NCBI GenBank assembly: GCA_947169975.1
Contig: CAMVRT010000002.1
Span: 62,001-126,000, forward strand
Direction of reading: 5' to 3'
Source: an uncultured Oscillospiraceae bacterium
GTDB taxonomy: Bacteria > Bacillota > Clostridia > Oscillospirales > Oscillospiraceae
Length of the DNA: 64,000 nucleotides
Shown: piece after piece, positions 26,210 through 34,418 of the stretch
Numbering within the stretch: position 1 is the stretch's first letter
Layout of the letters: every line of letters begins with the position of its first letter
Notes under the pieces: generated by a model
The model's input: the letters and a program-made list of their open reading frames with translations, nothing else
Database searches by the model: none
What the model was told of the DNA's origin: nothing
Made by a program: the position numbers and the translations under genes

Positions 26210-26216
26210 TACAAAG

Positions 26217-26323
26217 TACGCGACTATGCGTAACATAGGCCCCCTCTCTTAGTGATGCGGATCGATTTCACCTGTCCCATCACTCAGGACGCGGGCAAAA
26301 TTCAAGAAAGGTGGAAACACACT
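26217..26323 (+). promoter_or_regulatory. rpsO leader with two small hairpins
   Basis: The leader contains CTATG/CATAG (26224-26228, 26234-26238) and AGTGATG/CATCACT (26251-26257, 26278-26284). S15 regulates its own mRNA through leader structure in several bacteria, by different folds. This could be such a site, but no known class was matched. Confidence 0.35.
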
Positions 26324-26590
26324 ATGATGCTGAAAGAGCAGAAGACCTCCATTATCGAGGCCAACCGCACCCACGAGACTGACACCGGTTCTCCCGAAGT
26401 CCAGGTCGCTATCCTGACCGAGCGGATCAACCAGCTGACCGCCCATCTGAAGGTGCATCCCCACGACTTCCACAGCCGCCGCGGTATGCAGATGATGATC
26501 GGTAAGCGCCGTCGTCTGCTGGACTACCTGGCCAAGAAGGACATCGAGCGTTACCGTGCCCTGATCGCCAAGCTGGGCCTGCGCAAGTAA
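26324..26590 (+). CDS. rpsO: 30S ribosomal protein S15
   Basis: Primary 16S rRNA-binding protein of the small-subunit platform. It has 88 residues (usual length 88-89), with the family core [19 protein letters not shown] and [18 protein letters not shown]. The longest frame starts at 26252, but the paired ATGs at 26324/26327 follow AAAGGTGG and give the standard N-terminus. rpsO followed by pnp is a conserved gene order; here a terminator lies between them. Confidence 0.97.
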   Translation: MMLKEQKTSIIEANRTHETDTGSPEVQVAILTERINQLTAHLKVHPHDFHSRRGMQMMIGKRRRLLDYLAKKDIERYRALIAKLGLRK

Positions 26591-26603
26591 TCGAGGGAAA
26601 ACA

Positions 26604-26633
26604 GGGTGGTGCGCCTTGCGCACCGCCCTTCTT
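26604..26633 (+). terminator. Terminator of rpsO
   Basis: An 11-bp GC-rich stem (26604-26614 with 26618-26628, one T-G pair) followed by TTCTTT. Leakage or a second start must feed pnp. Confidence 0.7.
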
Positions 26634-26662
26634 TCACATTATCACCATCCCGCAACACCCGC

Positions 26663-26762
26663 CCCGCGGAGGAACGGGCAGGGCTTTTAGAACTTGAAAA
26701 TGGGCCTCCGGCCGTACCGGAGACGTGTTTTCAAGTGCTAAACGGCTTGCTCCTTCCGCGGG
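26663..26762 (+). promoter_or_regulatory. Long hairpin in the pnp leader
   Basis: An imperfect stem of about 45 bp: outer arms CCCGCGGA/TCCGCGGG, a middle section TTTTAGAACTTGAAAA/TTTTCAAGTGCTAAA, and an apical CTCCGG/CCGGAG. It ends 28 bases before the pnp start. In Escherichia coli, PNPase represses itself after RNase III cuts a leader stem. A comparable control is plausible here but inferred. Confidence 0.7.
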
Positions 26763-26790
26763 AGAACGAAAAGAAAAGGAGCTTGCAAAC

Positions 26791-28962
26791 ATGTCAACCA
26801 TTATTACCCATCGCCAGTTTCCCAACTACCGCAAGTACACCATGGATCTGGCCGGCCGTCCCCTCTCCCTGGAGGTGGGCAAGCTGGCCGAGCTGGCCAA
26901 CGCCGCCGTCATGGTCACCTACGGCGACACCAGCGTTCTCTGCTGCGTCACCGCAGCCCCCCGTCCCCGTGACGGCATCGACTTCTTCCCCCTGAGCGTG
27001 GACTTCGAGGAGAAGATGTACGCCGTGGGCCGCATCCCCGGCAGCTTCAACCGCCGCGAAGGCCGTCCCGGCGAGAAGGGCATCCTGACCTCCCGCGTCA
27101 TCGACCGCCCCATCCGCCCCCTGTTCCCCTACGATTTCCGCAACGACGTGTCCGTCATGTGCACCGTCATGAGCGTGGATCACGACTGCTCTCCCGAGAT
27201 CGCTGCTCTCATCGGCACCTCCGCCGCTTTGGCCATCTCCGACATCCCCTGGAACGGCCCTGTGGGCGCCCTGAAGGTGGGTCTGGTGGACGGCAAACTG
27301 GTCTTTAACCCCAACGCCGAGCAGCGCAAGGTCAGCGATCTGGACGTGACCGTGGTCTCCACCGGCAAGAAGGTGGTCATGATCGAGGCCGGCGCCAACG
27401 AGGTGCCCAACGACGTCATGTTCGAGGCCATTCGCTCCGCCCACGAGGAGAACCAGAAGCAGGTCGAGCTCATCAACCGCATGGTCTCCGAGATCGGCAA
27501 GCCCAAGTTCGACTATCCCCACGCCGACTTCGACCAGGTGCTGTTTGACCGCATTGTGGCAGACTTCATGGACGAGGCCAAGGCCGCCATGGATACCGAC
27601 GACAAGAACGTCCGCGAGGCCCGCTGGAACGAGATGATCGAGCACTGGCACGAGAAGTATCTGGAAGAGTTCCCCAACATGGACCAGTATCTGGACGAGA
27701 TCACCTACAAGTTCCAGAAGAAGATCGTCAAGGCCTGGCTGCTGGAGGGTCATCGCGTGGATGGCCGCCAGAAGAACGAGATCCGTCCCCTGGCCGCCGA
27801 AGTGGGCGTGCTGCCCCGCGTTCACGGCTCCGGCCTGTTTACCCGCGGCCAGACCCAGGTGCTCTCCGTCGCCACTCTCGATACCCTGTCCGCCAACCAG
27901 AAGCTGGACACCATCTGGGAGGAGACCGAGAAGCGCTATATGCACCACTACAACTTCCCCGGCTACTCCGTGGGCGAGGCCAAGCCGGCCCGCAGCCCCG
28001 GACGCCGTGAGATCGGCCACGGCGCCCTCGCCGAGCGCGCCCTGCTGCCCGTGATCCCCCCTGTGGAGGAGTTCCCCTACGCCATCCGCGTGGTGTCCGA
28101 GGTCGTGTCCTCCAACGGCTCCACCTCCCAGGGCTCCATCTGCGGCTCCACCCTGGCTTTGATGGACGCCGGCGTGCCCATCAAGGCTCCCGTGGCCGGC
28201 ATCTCCTGCGGTCTGATCCAGGACGACGACGGCTCCTTTACCACCTTCATCGACATCCAGGGCGTGGAGGACTTCCACGGCGAGATGGACTTCAAGGTGG
28301 CCGGCACCAAGCAGGGCATCACCGCCATCCAGATGGATCTGAAGAACGACGGCCTGACCATGGAGATCATCCGCAACGCGCTGGACATCACCTACGACGC
28401 CCGCGTGCAGATCCTGGACCAGATCATGCTGCCCGTGATCGCCGAGCCCAGACCCGAGGTCAGCCCCTACGCTCCCAAGATGATCACCATGCACATCGAC
28501 CCGGACAAGATCCGCGAGGTCATCGGCAAGGGCGGCAGCGTGATCCAGAAGATCGTGGCCGAGTCCGGCGCCAAGGTGGACATCGACGACGACGGTACCA
28601 TCCACATCGCCTCTCCCAACGCCGAGAGCTGCGAGATGGCCAAGAAGTTCATCGACGAGATCGTATTCGTGCCCGAGGTGGGCCAGCTGTACTACGGCCG
28701 CGTCGTCAGCTATCTGACCAGCAAGCAGAACGGTGCGCAGCTGGGTGCCTTCATTGAGCTGGCTCCCGGAAAGGACGGCCTGTGCCATATCTCCAAGGTG
28801 GCCGAGCGCCGCGTGGAGAAGGTGGAAGACGTGCTGAAGATCGGCGACATGACCTGGGTCAAGGTGGTGGAGATTGACGAGAAGGGCCGCGTCAACCTCA
28901 GCCGCAAGGACGCTCTTAAGGAGATCGCCGAGAAAGAAGCCAACGGCGAGATCATCAAGTAA
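26791..28962 (+). CDS. pnp: Polyribonucleotide nucleotidyltransferase (PNPase)
   Basis: Phosphorolytic 3'-5' exoribonuclease of mRNA decay, a trimer. It has 723 residues: first RNase PH domain (about 10-140, with FFPLSVDFEEKMYA and GRIPGSFNRREGRP), helical linker, second RNase PH domain (about 325-470, catalytic region with RSPGRREIGHGALAERAL), KH domain (IREVIGKGGSVIQKI) and S1 domain (YYGRVVSYL...GLCHISKVAERRVEKVEDV). The start is the ATG at 26791 behind AAAGGAG; an in-frame ATG at 26725 lies inside the leader hairpin and is rejected. Confidence 0.98.
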   Translation: MSTIITHRQFPNYRKYTMDLAGRPLSLEVGKLAELANAAVMVTYGDTSVLCCVTAAPRPRDGIDFFPLSVDFEEKMYAVGRIPGSFNRREGRPGEKGILTSRVIDRPIRPLFPYDFRNDVSVMCTVMSVDHDCSPEIAALIGTSAALAISDIPWNGPVGALKVGLVDGKLVFNPNAEQRKVSDLDVTVVSTGKKVVMIEAGANEVPNDVMFEAIRSAHEENQKQVELINRMVSEIGKPKFDYPHADFDQVLFDRIVADFMDEAKAAMDTDDKNVREARWNEMIEHWHEKYLEEFPNMDQYLDEITYKFQKKIVKAWLLEGHRVDGRQKNEIRPLAAEVGVLPRVHGSGLFTRGQTQVLSVATLDTLSANQKLDTIWEETEKRYMHHYNFPGYSVGEAKPARSPGRREIGHGALAERALLPVIPPVEEFPYAIRVVSEVVSSNGSTSQGSICGSTLALMDAGVPIKAPVAGISCGLIQDDDGSFTTFIDIQGVEDFHGEMDFKVAGTKQGITAIQMDLKNDGLTMEIIRNALDITYDARVQILDQIMLPVIAEPRPEVSPYAPKMITMHIDPDKIREVIGKGGSVIQKIVAESGAKVDIDDDGTIHIASPNAESCEMAKKFIDEIVFVPEVGQLYYGRVVSYLTSKQNGAQLGAFIELAPGKDGLCHISKVAERRVEKVEDVLKIGDMTWVKVVEIDEKGRVNLSRKDALKEIAEKEANGEIIK

Positions 28963-28980
28963 TAAACTATTGACTAGCAC

Positions 28981-29027
28981 AAAAAGCAGGACGGGTCAAT
29001 ACCCGCCCTGCTTTTTGTTTTGTTGTC
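28981..29027 (+). terminator. Terminator of pnp
   Basis: AAAAAGCAGG and CGGG pair with CCCG and CCTGCTTTTT (28981-28995 with 29002-29016), followed by GTTTTG. Confidence 0.85.
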
Positions 29028-29077
29028 TTTTCGGCTCTGTCATCCATAAATTGCGTAATCCGGTGCATGATTTACCG

Positions 29078-29106
29078 TTGTCCTTGGCAGACACGTTTGG
29101 TATAAT
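29078..29106 (+). promoter_or_regulatory. Promoter of the acidic-repeat lipoprotein gene
   Basis: -35 TTGTCC (29078-29083), 17-bp spacer, -10 TATAAT (29101-29106). Confidence 0.7.
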
Positions 29107-29153
29107 ACAAATACCATATATTCGGAAGATCACAAAAAAGGGAGACCAGTGAT

Positions 29154-29843
29154 ATGAAAAAAACAAAACGAGGAATTTTGAAACTGTGGATGTGCATGGC
29201 CGCCCTGTTTCTGACAGTTGTATTGTGTGCCGCCTGCGGCAGCAGCAAGCAAACACAGGCGCCGTCGGAAAAAACTGAACCGACGCAGGACGAGATAGCA
29301 GATCCGGTTCAGGACGAAACAACAGACCCGGCTCAGGATGAGACAACAGCTCCGGCTGATAGTCAGCCCGAAGAACAGCCGGGGGATAACTTCACCATCC
29401 CCGAAATCCCCACGGGCACCCAGGGTGTGTTGTCCGATTATATGTGGGATATTAATTTGGGCATCCGCCAACTTGATGGTGACGATCATATAGTCATGGC
29501 TACTTGGGCCGAATACTCTGGAAATGGCGCGCTGTTCGATAGTAATACTTATGATACGCTGGCGTATGTTCTCTTTTTCGATAAAAACAATGATTGCATT
29601 GAAGAAGACGGCGAAGACGTAGAATTCATTATTGTTGACCTTTTTGCCAAGCAGGAAAACCTGGAACAGGTCAAAAGATACTTGCCCCTGTTCGTTCTGC
29701 AGAACAACCCGGATGTAACGTTGGAGAAGGCAAAGACCATTGTGGAGACATGCTTGAATTCGGCTGCATACAGCGGTGACGGCATGGCTTGCTACTATTT
29801 CGAAAGCGACGGGATGTTCCACTTTATTTCGACCTGCAAATAA
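29154..29843 (+). CDS. Lipoprotein with acidic tandem repeats, function unknown
   Basis: 229 residues. A basic N-terminus and hydrophobic core end in lipobox LCAAC (cysteine at about 28). A low-complexity linker (about 33-78) carries three imperfect eight-residue repeats, PTQDEIAD, PVQDETTD and PAQDETTA. The C-terminal globular domain (about 85-229) contains an acidic cluster DKNNDCIEEDGEDVEF, loosely reminiscent of a metal-binding loop. The gene is clearly more A+T-rich than its neighbours and monocistronic, so it may be a recent acquisition. I do not recognise the family. Confidence 0.75.
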   Translation: MKKTKRGILKLWMCMAALFLTVVLCAACGSSKQTQAPSEKTEPTQDEIADPVQDETTDPAQDETTAPADSQPEEQPGDNFTIPEIPTGTQGVLSDYMWDINLGIRQLDGDDHIVMATWAEYSGNGALFDSNTYDTLAYVLFFDKNNDCIEEDGEDVEFIIVDLFAKQENLEQVKRYLPLFVLQNNPDVTLEKAKTIVETCLNSAAYSGDGMACYYFESDGMFHFISTCK

Positions 29844-29883
29844 AATGCCGGTTGAATATGCGCGTATCTCAAAAATGATAATT

Positions 29884-29925
29884 TACCCAAGAGGGCGGGA
29901 GGATAACCTCCCGCCCTCTTGGGTA
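29884..29925. terminator. Bidirectional terminator
   Basis: A perfect 19-bp stem (29884-29902 with 29907-29925) and an ATAA loop between convergent genes. The run after the stem is short on T, so its strength rests on the stem. Confidence 0.75.
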
Positions 29926-29986
29926 TAACACTATTTCGCATTGGATTCTTTAGCGATTCTCCGTGTTTCTTATGCATTTGTTCCAT

Positions 29987-31231
29987 TTACTCCGCCCCAA
30001 ATCGCACGTAGGTGGCCGGATCGCCGTCTCCATCCATCATGACGTGGGTGTAGTATATGGTGCCGTCGATTTCCACCTGATCCACCACAGTATCGACGCC
30101 GCCCGTCACCGCCGCGCCGCGGCGGCAGTACACCGCGGGATCCAGGGCCGTCTCGATAATGACCACCGCGGCGTCCTCGGAATACGCCTCCACGGTGACG
30201 CCTCTGTCCACCATCAGGCAGCTCTGGCTGCCCTCTGCGTTGAGCCGGATGGCCGGCTCATCGCCGCCGTCGATGGTCAGCCGGCCGTCGCCGGTGAAGG
30301 TGATGCTGCCGCCGTACATGGCGCCCCAGACCATCAGCGTCTGCAGCCGGTTCTCGCCGATGAGCCGGATGGTGAAGCCGTTGCCCATGAGGTTCACGTC
30401 CAGCACGCTGCCGGAGAAGTTCTCCAGCGTCAGGGTGTTGGCGGCCCGGTCATAGCTGGCTCCGGGCAAGGTCCCCTCCTCGACCCCCTCCATCTCCCGG
30501 TAATATCCGCCTGCGTGGAGGAAAACGAACTCCTGCGCATCCTCCGATGCAATGCGCACATACTCCTCCGAGCCGAATTCGCTCCAGGCGTAGTCCCCGG
30601 CAAAGTCGGGATCCGGATTGGGCAGGACTGGGAAGGCATCGTCGTCTTCAACCGGGCCGGACACCTCATAGTGGATCACCCGGCGGTAAACGTACGTCAC
30701 CGTTCCCTGGGCGATATAGGCGTGCTCCATGTCGTCCGGATCGCCCACAATGATACAGTCGTCGCTGTAGATCGTGTCCACCAGGACGCTCTCCTCCCGG
30801 ACAAGGCGCATGCCGTCCGGATCGCCGCCCACGTCAGATACCCATGCGCGGGCCTCGTCCAGCACCCGCTCCTCGTCCCCGCCGGTGAAGACGGCAGTCT
30901 CGCCGGTGGACACAATGGTCACGCGGAACTCGACGTCGGAAATCTCCTCCTCGCCGGGCCCGATCTGACGTTCCTCGGGAGGCTGCTCCTCCAGCGCGTC
31001 GGCGCCCAGCGGGTCTGCGTTGAACGACGCCAGCCACAGGGACGTAGCCGCCACCGTGGCCGCCAGCGGCACCAGCATCAATCGCTTCAGCAGCCGGTGC
31101 CGGTTGTCCCTCGCTCTGCGGGTACCGGGGCGCGGCGAAAACTCCTCGCCGGGCAGATCCACCGGCTCGGCGGGCACGCGGTATTCCTCCGGGGGCGGGG
31201 TAAACTCTTCCGGAACACGGTGAAACTCCAT
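29987..31231 (-). CDS. Membrane-anchored extracytoplasmic protein, function unknown
   Basis: 414 residues. The N-terminal 48 are cytoplasmic, rich in Pro and Glu, and end in a basic patch (RRARDNRHRLLKR). One membrane segment (about 50-69, LMLVPLAATVAATSLWLA) follows, then an acidic exported domain. Between about 240 and 370, short hydrophobic strands (NTLTLENFSGSVLDVNLMG, FTIRLIGENRLQTLMVWG, GSITFTGDGRLTIDG) suggest a parallel beta-helix like those of adhesins or carbohydrate-binding proteins. AAAGGAGGGG precedes the ATG. It lies 30 bases after mscS, probably in one transcript. Confidence 0.7.
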   Translation of the reverse strand: MEFHRVPEEFTPPPEEYRVPAEPVDLPGEEFSPRPGTRRARDNRHRLLKRLMLVPLAATVAATSLWLASFNADPLGADALEEQPPEERQIGPGEEEISDVEFRVTIVSTGETAVFTGGDEERVLDEARAWVSDVGGDPDGMRLVREESVLVDTIYSDDCIIVGDPDDMEHAYIAQGTVTYVYRRVIHYEVSGPVEDDDAFPVLPNPDPDFAGDYAWSEFGSEEYVRIASEDAQEFVFLHAGGYYREMEGVEEGTLPGASYDRAANTLTLENFSGSVLDVNLMGNGFTIRLIGENRLQTLMVWGAMYGGSITFTGDGRLTIDGGDEPAIRLNAEGSQSCLMVDRGVTVEAYSEDAAVVIIETALDPAVYCRRGAAVTGGVDTVVDQVEIDGTIYYTHVMMDGDGDPATYVRFGAE

Positions 31232-31261
31232 GATCCGATCCCCTCCTTTCGCCTCTCGCCG

Positions 31262-32149
31262 TTACCTGTCGGTATGCACGTCCACCTGGGGGAAGGGGCA
31301 CTCCACGCCCAGCTTGCGGAAGCCCAGCAGCAGGTCGTGGTTCAGTGTGCGGATTCCGGCGTAGATGTCCTTCTCCTCCACGTTCACCAGGAAGCGCAGC
31401 ACTACCGCGCTGTCCGCCAGCGCCTGTACGCCCAGATAGACCGGCGGTTCCTTCATCATATCCGGATGCGCGGCATAGATGCGCTGCATCAGGGCGGGGA
31501 TCGCCGCCTCCAGCTTCTCCAGATCCGTGGCGTAGGGGATGCTGATGTCGCTGATGCTGCGGGACACGCGATCCGAGCGGTTGAGGATGTTCCGCATATC
31601 CGAGTTGTTGACGATCTTCACGTTGTCGCCGGGATCGGTGATGCTGGTGGTGCGGATGCCGATGTTCGTGACAGTGCCCCGGAAGCCGTCCACCTCCACG
31701 ATATCGCCCACGTTGTACTGATTCTCAAAGATCATGAATGCGCCCGTCACCACGTCGGTGATGAGGCTCTCGGCGCTGAAGCCCACAATCAGAGCCAGCA
31801 CTCCCACGCTGGCCACGATGGTGGACACGTTGACGCCCAGAATGGACAGGCCCCAACAGAGGATCACGATGACCGCCACGTACTTGAGGAGGCTGGACAC
31901 GATGGACAGCACCGAGCGGGCCCGGTGGCTCTGGGGCTTGGGCAGGCTCAGCAGGAATATCAGCAGCGACTCCACTGCCAGCACAAAGAAGATCATCAGC
32001 AGCACCTTCCAGATGCTGGCCAGATCAACCTTGATGCTCCCCAGCTGCTCCCAGCTCACCGCCCTGGTGAGGATGCCGGCGCCAAGCAGTACGCCCAGCA
32101 CGGCAACAAATGCGATCAGACGGATCACCGCCGATTTGCTTTTTTTCAT
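31262..32149 (-). CDS. Small-conductance mechanosensitive channel (MscS family)
   Basis: 295 residues. Three membrane segments are visible (about 8-28, 47-69, 86-108), then the pore-lining helix with ASVGVLALIVGFSAESLITDVVTGAFMIFENQYNVGDIV, the MscS signature, and the cytoplasmic beta domain (about 140-280). It releases solutes on hypo-osmotic shock. The ATG follows GGGAGGAG. The anchored protein immediately downstream may be an accessory factor; that is inference. Confidence 0.92.
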   Translation of the reverse strand: MKKSKSAVIRLIAFVAVLGVLLGAGILTRAVSWEQLGSIKVDLASIWKVLLMIFFVLAVESLLIFLLSLPKPQSHRARSVLSIVSSLLKYVAVIVILCWGLSILGVNVSTIVASVGVLALIVGFSAESLITDVVTGAFMIFENQYNVGDIVEVDGFRGTVTNIGIRTTSITDPGDNVKIVNNSDMRNILNRSDRVSRSISDISIPYATDLEKLEAAIPALMQRIYAAHPDMMKEPPVYLGVQALADSAVVLRFLVNVEEKDIYAGIRTLNHDLLLGFRKLGVECPFPQVDVHTDR

Positions 32150-32265
32150 GGTCGCTCCTCCCTCTCTCTCCGCCTAAGGCGGCACTGGTTATTGTTTCCA
32201 GTTTCCACGCCATTATTGTATGTGTTATGCGGACACTTGTCAACAAAAAGAGGAGCGAACATGAG

Positions 32266-32298
32266 AAAAGCAGGACAGGTGCTGCCCGTCCCGCTTTT
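32266..32298 (-). terminator. Terminator of the zinc-ribbon gene
   Basis: On the minus strand, AAAAGCGGGACGGG pairs (with G-T pairs) with CCTGTCCTGCTTTT. It lies between this gene and mscS downstream. Confidence 0.6.
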
Positions 32299-32309
32299 GT
32301 TGTCTCGTT

Positions 32310-32702
32310 TTATTTCGTTTTCCGGTTGATCTCGTGGAGCAGCCGGATGACCTCCGAGAAGCCCAGCAGCATTGTGCCGGCAAACAGTCCCGCGATCCAG
32401 TAGACCAGCATCAGGATGAAGCTGGGGTCTCCCTTCAGGTCCTTCCCCAGCAAAATTCCCGCCAAAAATGCAACGGCATAAACCACATAAGCCAAGGCCT
32501 TCAGAATGGTGGCCACGATATTGTTCTCTAAAGCATTCTCTTCCGTTGCTTCGGGTGCAAGAATCTGTCCTTTTGCAACATTTTCCTTTTCTTCTTCTGA
32601 AACGCCTTCGCCGAACACATGCCCGCAGTTCCAGCATTTTGCCGCATCATTGGCACACCACGTTCCGCAGGCCTCGCATTTTTTTCTCTCCAATCCTGCC
32701 AC
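32310..32702 (-). CDS. Zinc-ribbon membrane protein, function unknown
   Basis: 130 residues. An N-terminal zinc ribbon (CEACGTWC and CWNCG, four cysteines within the first 30 residues) is followed by an acidic linker and two hydrophobic segments (about 62-82 and 92-113). I use a GTG start at 32702 because AAAGGAGG lies eight bases upstream. An in-frame ATG at 32738 is possible but its AAAGGAA is only a few bases away. Such proteins are common in Clostridia with no assigned role. Confidence 0.7.
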   Translation of the reverse strand: MAGLERKKCEACGTWCANDAAKCWNCGHVFGEGVSEEEKENVAKGQILAPEATEENALENNIVATILKALAYVVYAVAFLAGILLGKDLKGDPSFILMLVYWIAGLFAGTMLLGFSEVIRLLHEINRKTK

Positions 32703-32849
32703 TTCTGTCTCCTCCTTTTGCGTTCGAAAGGGCTCCATTTCCTTTCTGTTGCGCCTATTATACCATGCAGTTTTCCAAAATGTGTGGGCCGGCGGCCCAA
32801 TTTTGGCGTTTTTTTGTTTTTTTAATAAAAAATATCGTTCCGCGCAGCC

Positions 32850-32920
32850 TTTTTTTGTCTGCAGGCAAAAAAACAGTTGACACGCCCATATCTAATATAC
32901 TATATTAGGTATGGGCGTGG
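32850..32920 (+). promoter_or_regulatory. Promoter with a long operator-like palindrome upstream of mnmE
   Basis: The 320-base gap before mnmE holds a T7/A7 palindrome (32850-32873), -35 TTGACA (32877-32882), and an imperfect 39-bp palindrome (32881-32919) whose arms are CACGCCCATA / TATGGGCGTG outside and CTAATATA / TATATTAG inside. The -10 (TATATT, 32901-32906, 18-bp spacer) lies within the inner arm, so a bound dimer would block it. The regulator is unknown. The rest of the gap is A/T-rich with no gene. Confidence 0.6.
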
Positions 32921-33021
32921 GGTGTATTATGATAGGTTAGACAAACCTTTTTCTTTTCAAGCAGGGAAAAATATGGTATAATATTTTGTCAATCATCATA
33001 TTTCCACCCGGAGGTCGTCCC

Positions 33022-34389
33022 ATGTCTGATACCATTGCCGCCATTGCCACGCCGCAAGCCCCCAGTGCCATCGGGATCCTGCGCCTTTCCGGGCCATCGA
33101 CCCTGACCGTGCTGGAGCGTGTGTTCCGCGCCAAAAACGGGCGATCTGTTTTGGAGCAGACGCCCCGTACCATGGTGCTGGGCGATCTGCTGGACAGCGA
33201 AGGCCGGGTCTTGGACAACGTGCTGTGCGTCTTTTTCCCCGGACCGGACAGCTACACCGGCGAGGACGGCGCCGAGCTCCACTGCCACGGCTCACCCGTG
33301 GTGCTGGACGAGGGGCTGCGGGCTCTGTTTGCCGCCGGAGCGCGGCAGGCCAGAGGCGGGGAGTTCACCCAGCGGGCCTTTTTGAACGGCCGGATGGATC
33401 TCATTCAGGCGGAGGCTGTGGCGGATCTCATCGACGCGGAGACCGCCGAGGCCGCCCGCAACGCCGCACTTCAGCTCACCGGCAGCCTCAGCCGTCTGGT
33501 GGATGGGATCTACAACGGCGTCATGGAGCTGGTCAGCCGGTTCTACGCCGTGGTGGACTATCCCGACGAGGACATCGGCGAGCACACCCGGGAGCAGATG
33601 CTGGATACCCTGCGTCGGGCGGAAAACGACCTGGCCGAGCTGCGGGCAACCTTTTCCCGGGGACAGCTGCTGAAATCCGGCGTGCCCACGGTGATTCTGG
33701 GCAAGCCAAACGCCGGCAAGTCCTCTCTGCTCAACGCTTTGCTGGGCTACGACCGGGCCATTGTCACCGACGTGGCCGGCACCACCCGGGACACGGTGGA
33801 GGAGAAGGTACGCTGCGACCATGTGCTGCTGCGGCTCATTGACACCGCCGGCATCCGCTCCGCGGAAAACGAAGTCGAACGGCTGGGGGTGGAGCGCAGC
33901 CGCGCCGCCGCAAGGCAGGCGTCGCTGGCTCTGCTGGTGCTGGACGGCTCCGCCCCGTTGAATGACGAGGATGAGGCCGCCATCGAAGTGGCCACAACCG
34001 TGGCCAATCTGCTGGTGGTGGTCAACAAGAGCGACCTACCCCGGCGCATCGACGTGGGCCGTCTGGCCGATCGCTTTGACAACGTGATGTCTCTCAGCGC
34101 CAAAACGGGAGAGGGCGTCGCCGCTCTCACAGACGCCATCGCGGCGCTGTACCCCGCCGGGGTTGACACGCCGGGCCGCCTGCTCACCAACGCCCGGCAG
34201 GCTGACGCTGTCAGCCGCGCGCTTTCCGCCGTGCAGAGCGCACGTGCCGCTCTGCGCATCGGCATGACGCCGGATGTTGTGCTCACAGACGCCGAAGCGG
34301 CTCTGGCCGCCCTGGGCGAGCTGAACGGCAAGTCCGTCCGGGAGGATCTGGTTTCCACCATCTTTTCACGCTTCTGCGTGGGCAAATAA
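33022..34389 (+). CDS. mnmE: tRNA modification GTPase MnmE
   Basis: With MnmG, it modifies the wobble uridine (cmnm5U) of several tRNAs. It has 455 residues: an N-terminal formyl-THF-binding domain (about 1-118), a helical domain, and an inserted G domain with GKPNAGKSS (about 229), DVAGTTRD, DTAG and NKSD. The C-terminal motif is FCVGK with the conserved Cys at 452. The ATG at 33022 follows GGAGG; the longer frame from 32986 has no such site. It is separated here from rsmG and parAB, with which it often clusters in Firmicutes. Confidence 0.97.
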   Translation: MSDTIAAIATPQAPSAIGILRLSGPSTLTVLERVFRAKNGRSVLEQTPRTMVLGDLLDSEGRVLDNVLCVFFPGPDSYTGEDGAELHCHGSPVVLDEGLRALFAAGARQARGGEFTQRAFLNGRMDLIQAEAVADLIDAETAEAARNAALQLTGSLSRLVDGIYNGVMELVSRFYAVVDYPDEDIGEHTREQMLDTLRRAENDLAELRATFSRGQLLKSGVPTVILGKPNAGKSSLLNALLGYDRAIVTDVAGTTRDTVEEKVRCDHVLLRLIDTAGIRSAENEVERLGVERSRAAARQASLALLVLDGSAPLNDEDEAAIEVATTVANLLVVVNKSDLPRRIDVGRLADRFDNVMSLSAKTGEGVAALTDAIAALYPAGVDTPGRLLTNARQADAVSRALSAVQSARAALRIGMTPDVVLTDAEAALAALGELNGKSVREDLVSTIFSRFCVGK

Positions 34390-34418
34390 AGAGAAAAAGC
34401 CATAGGAGGAGATCATAA

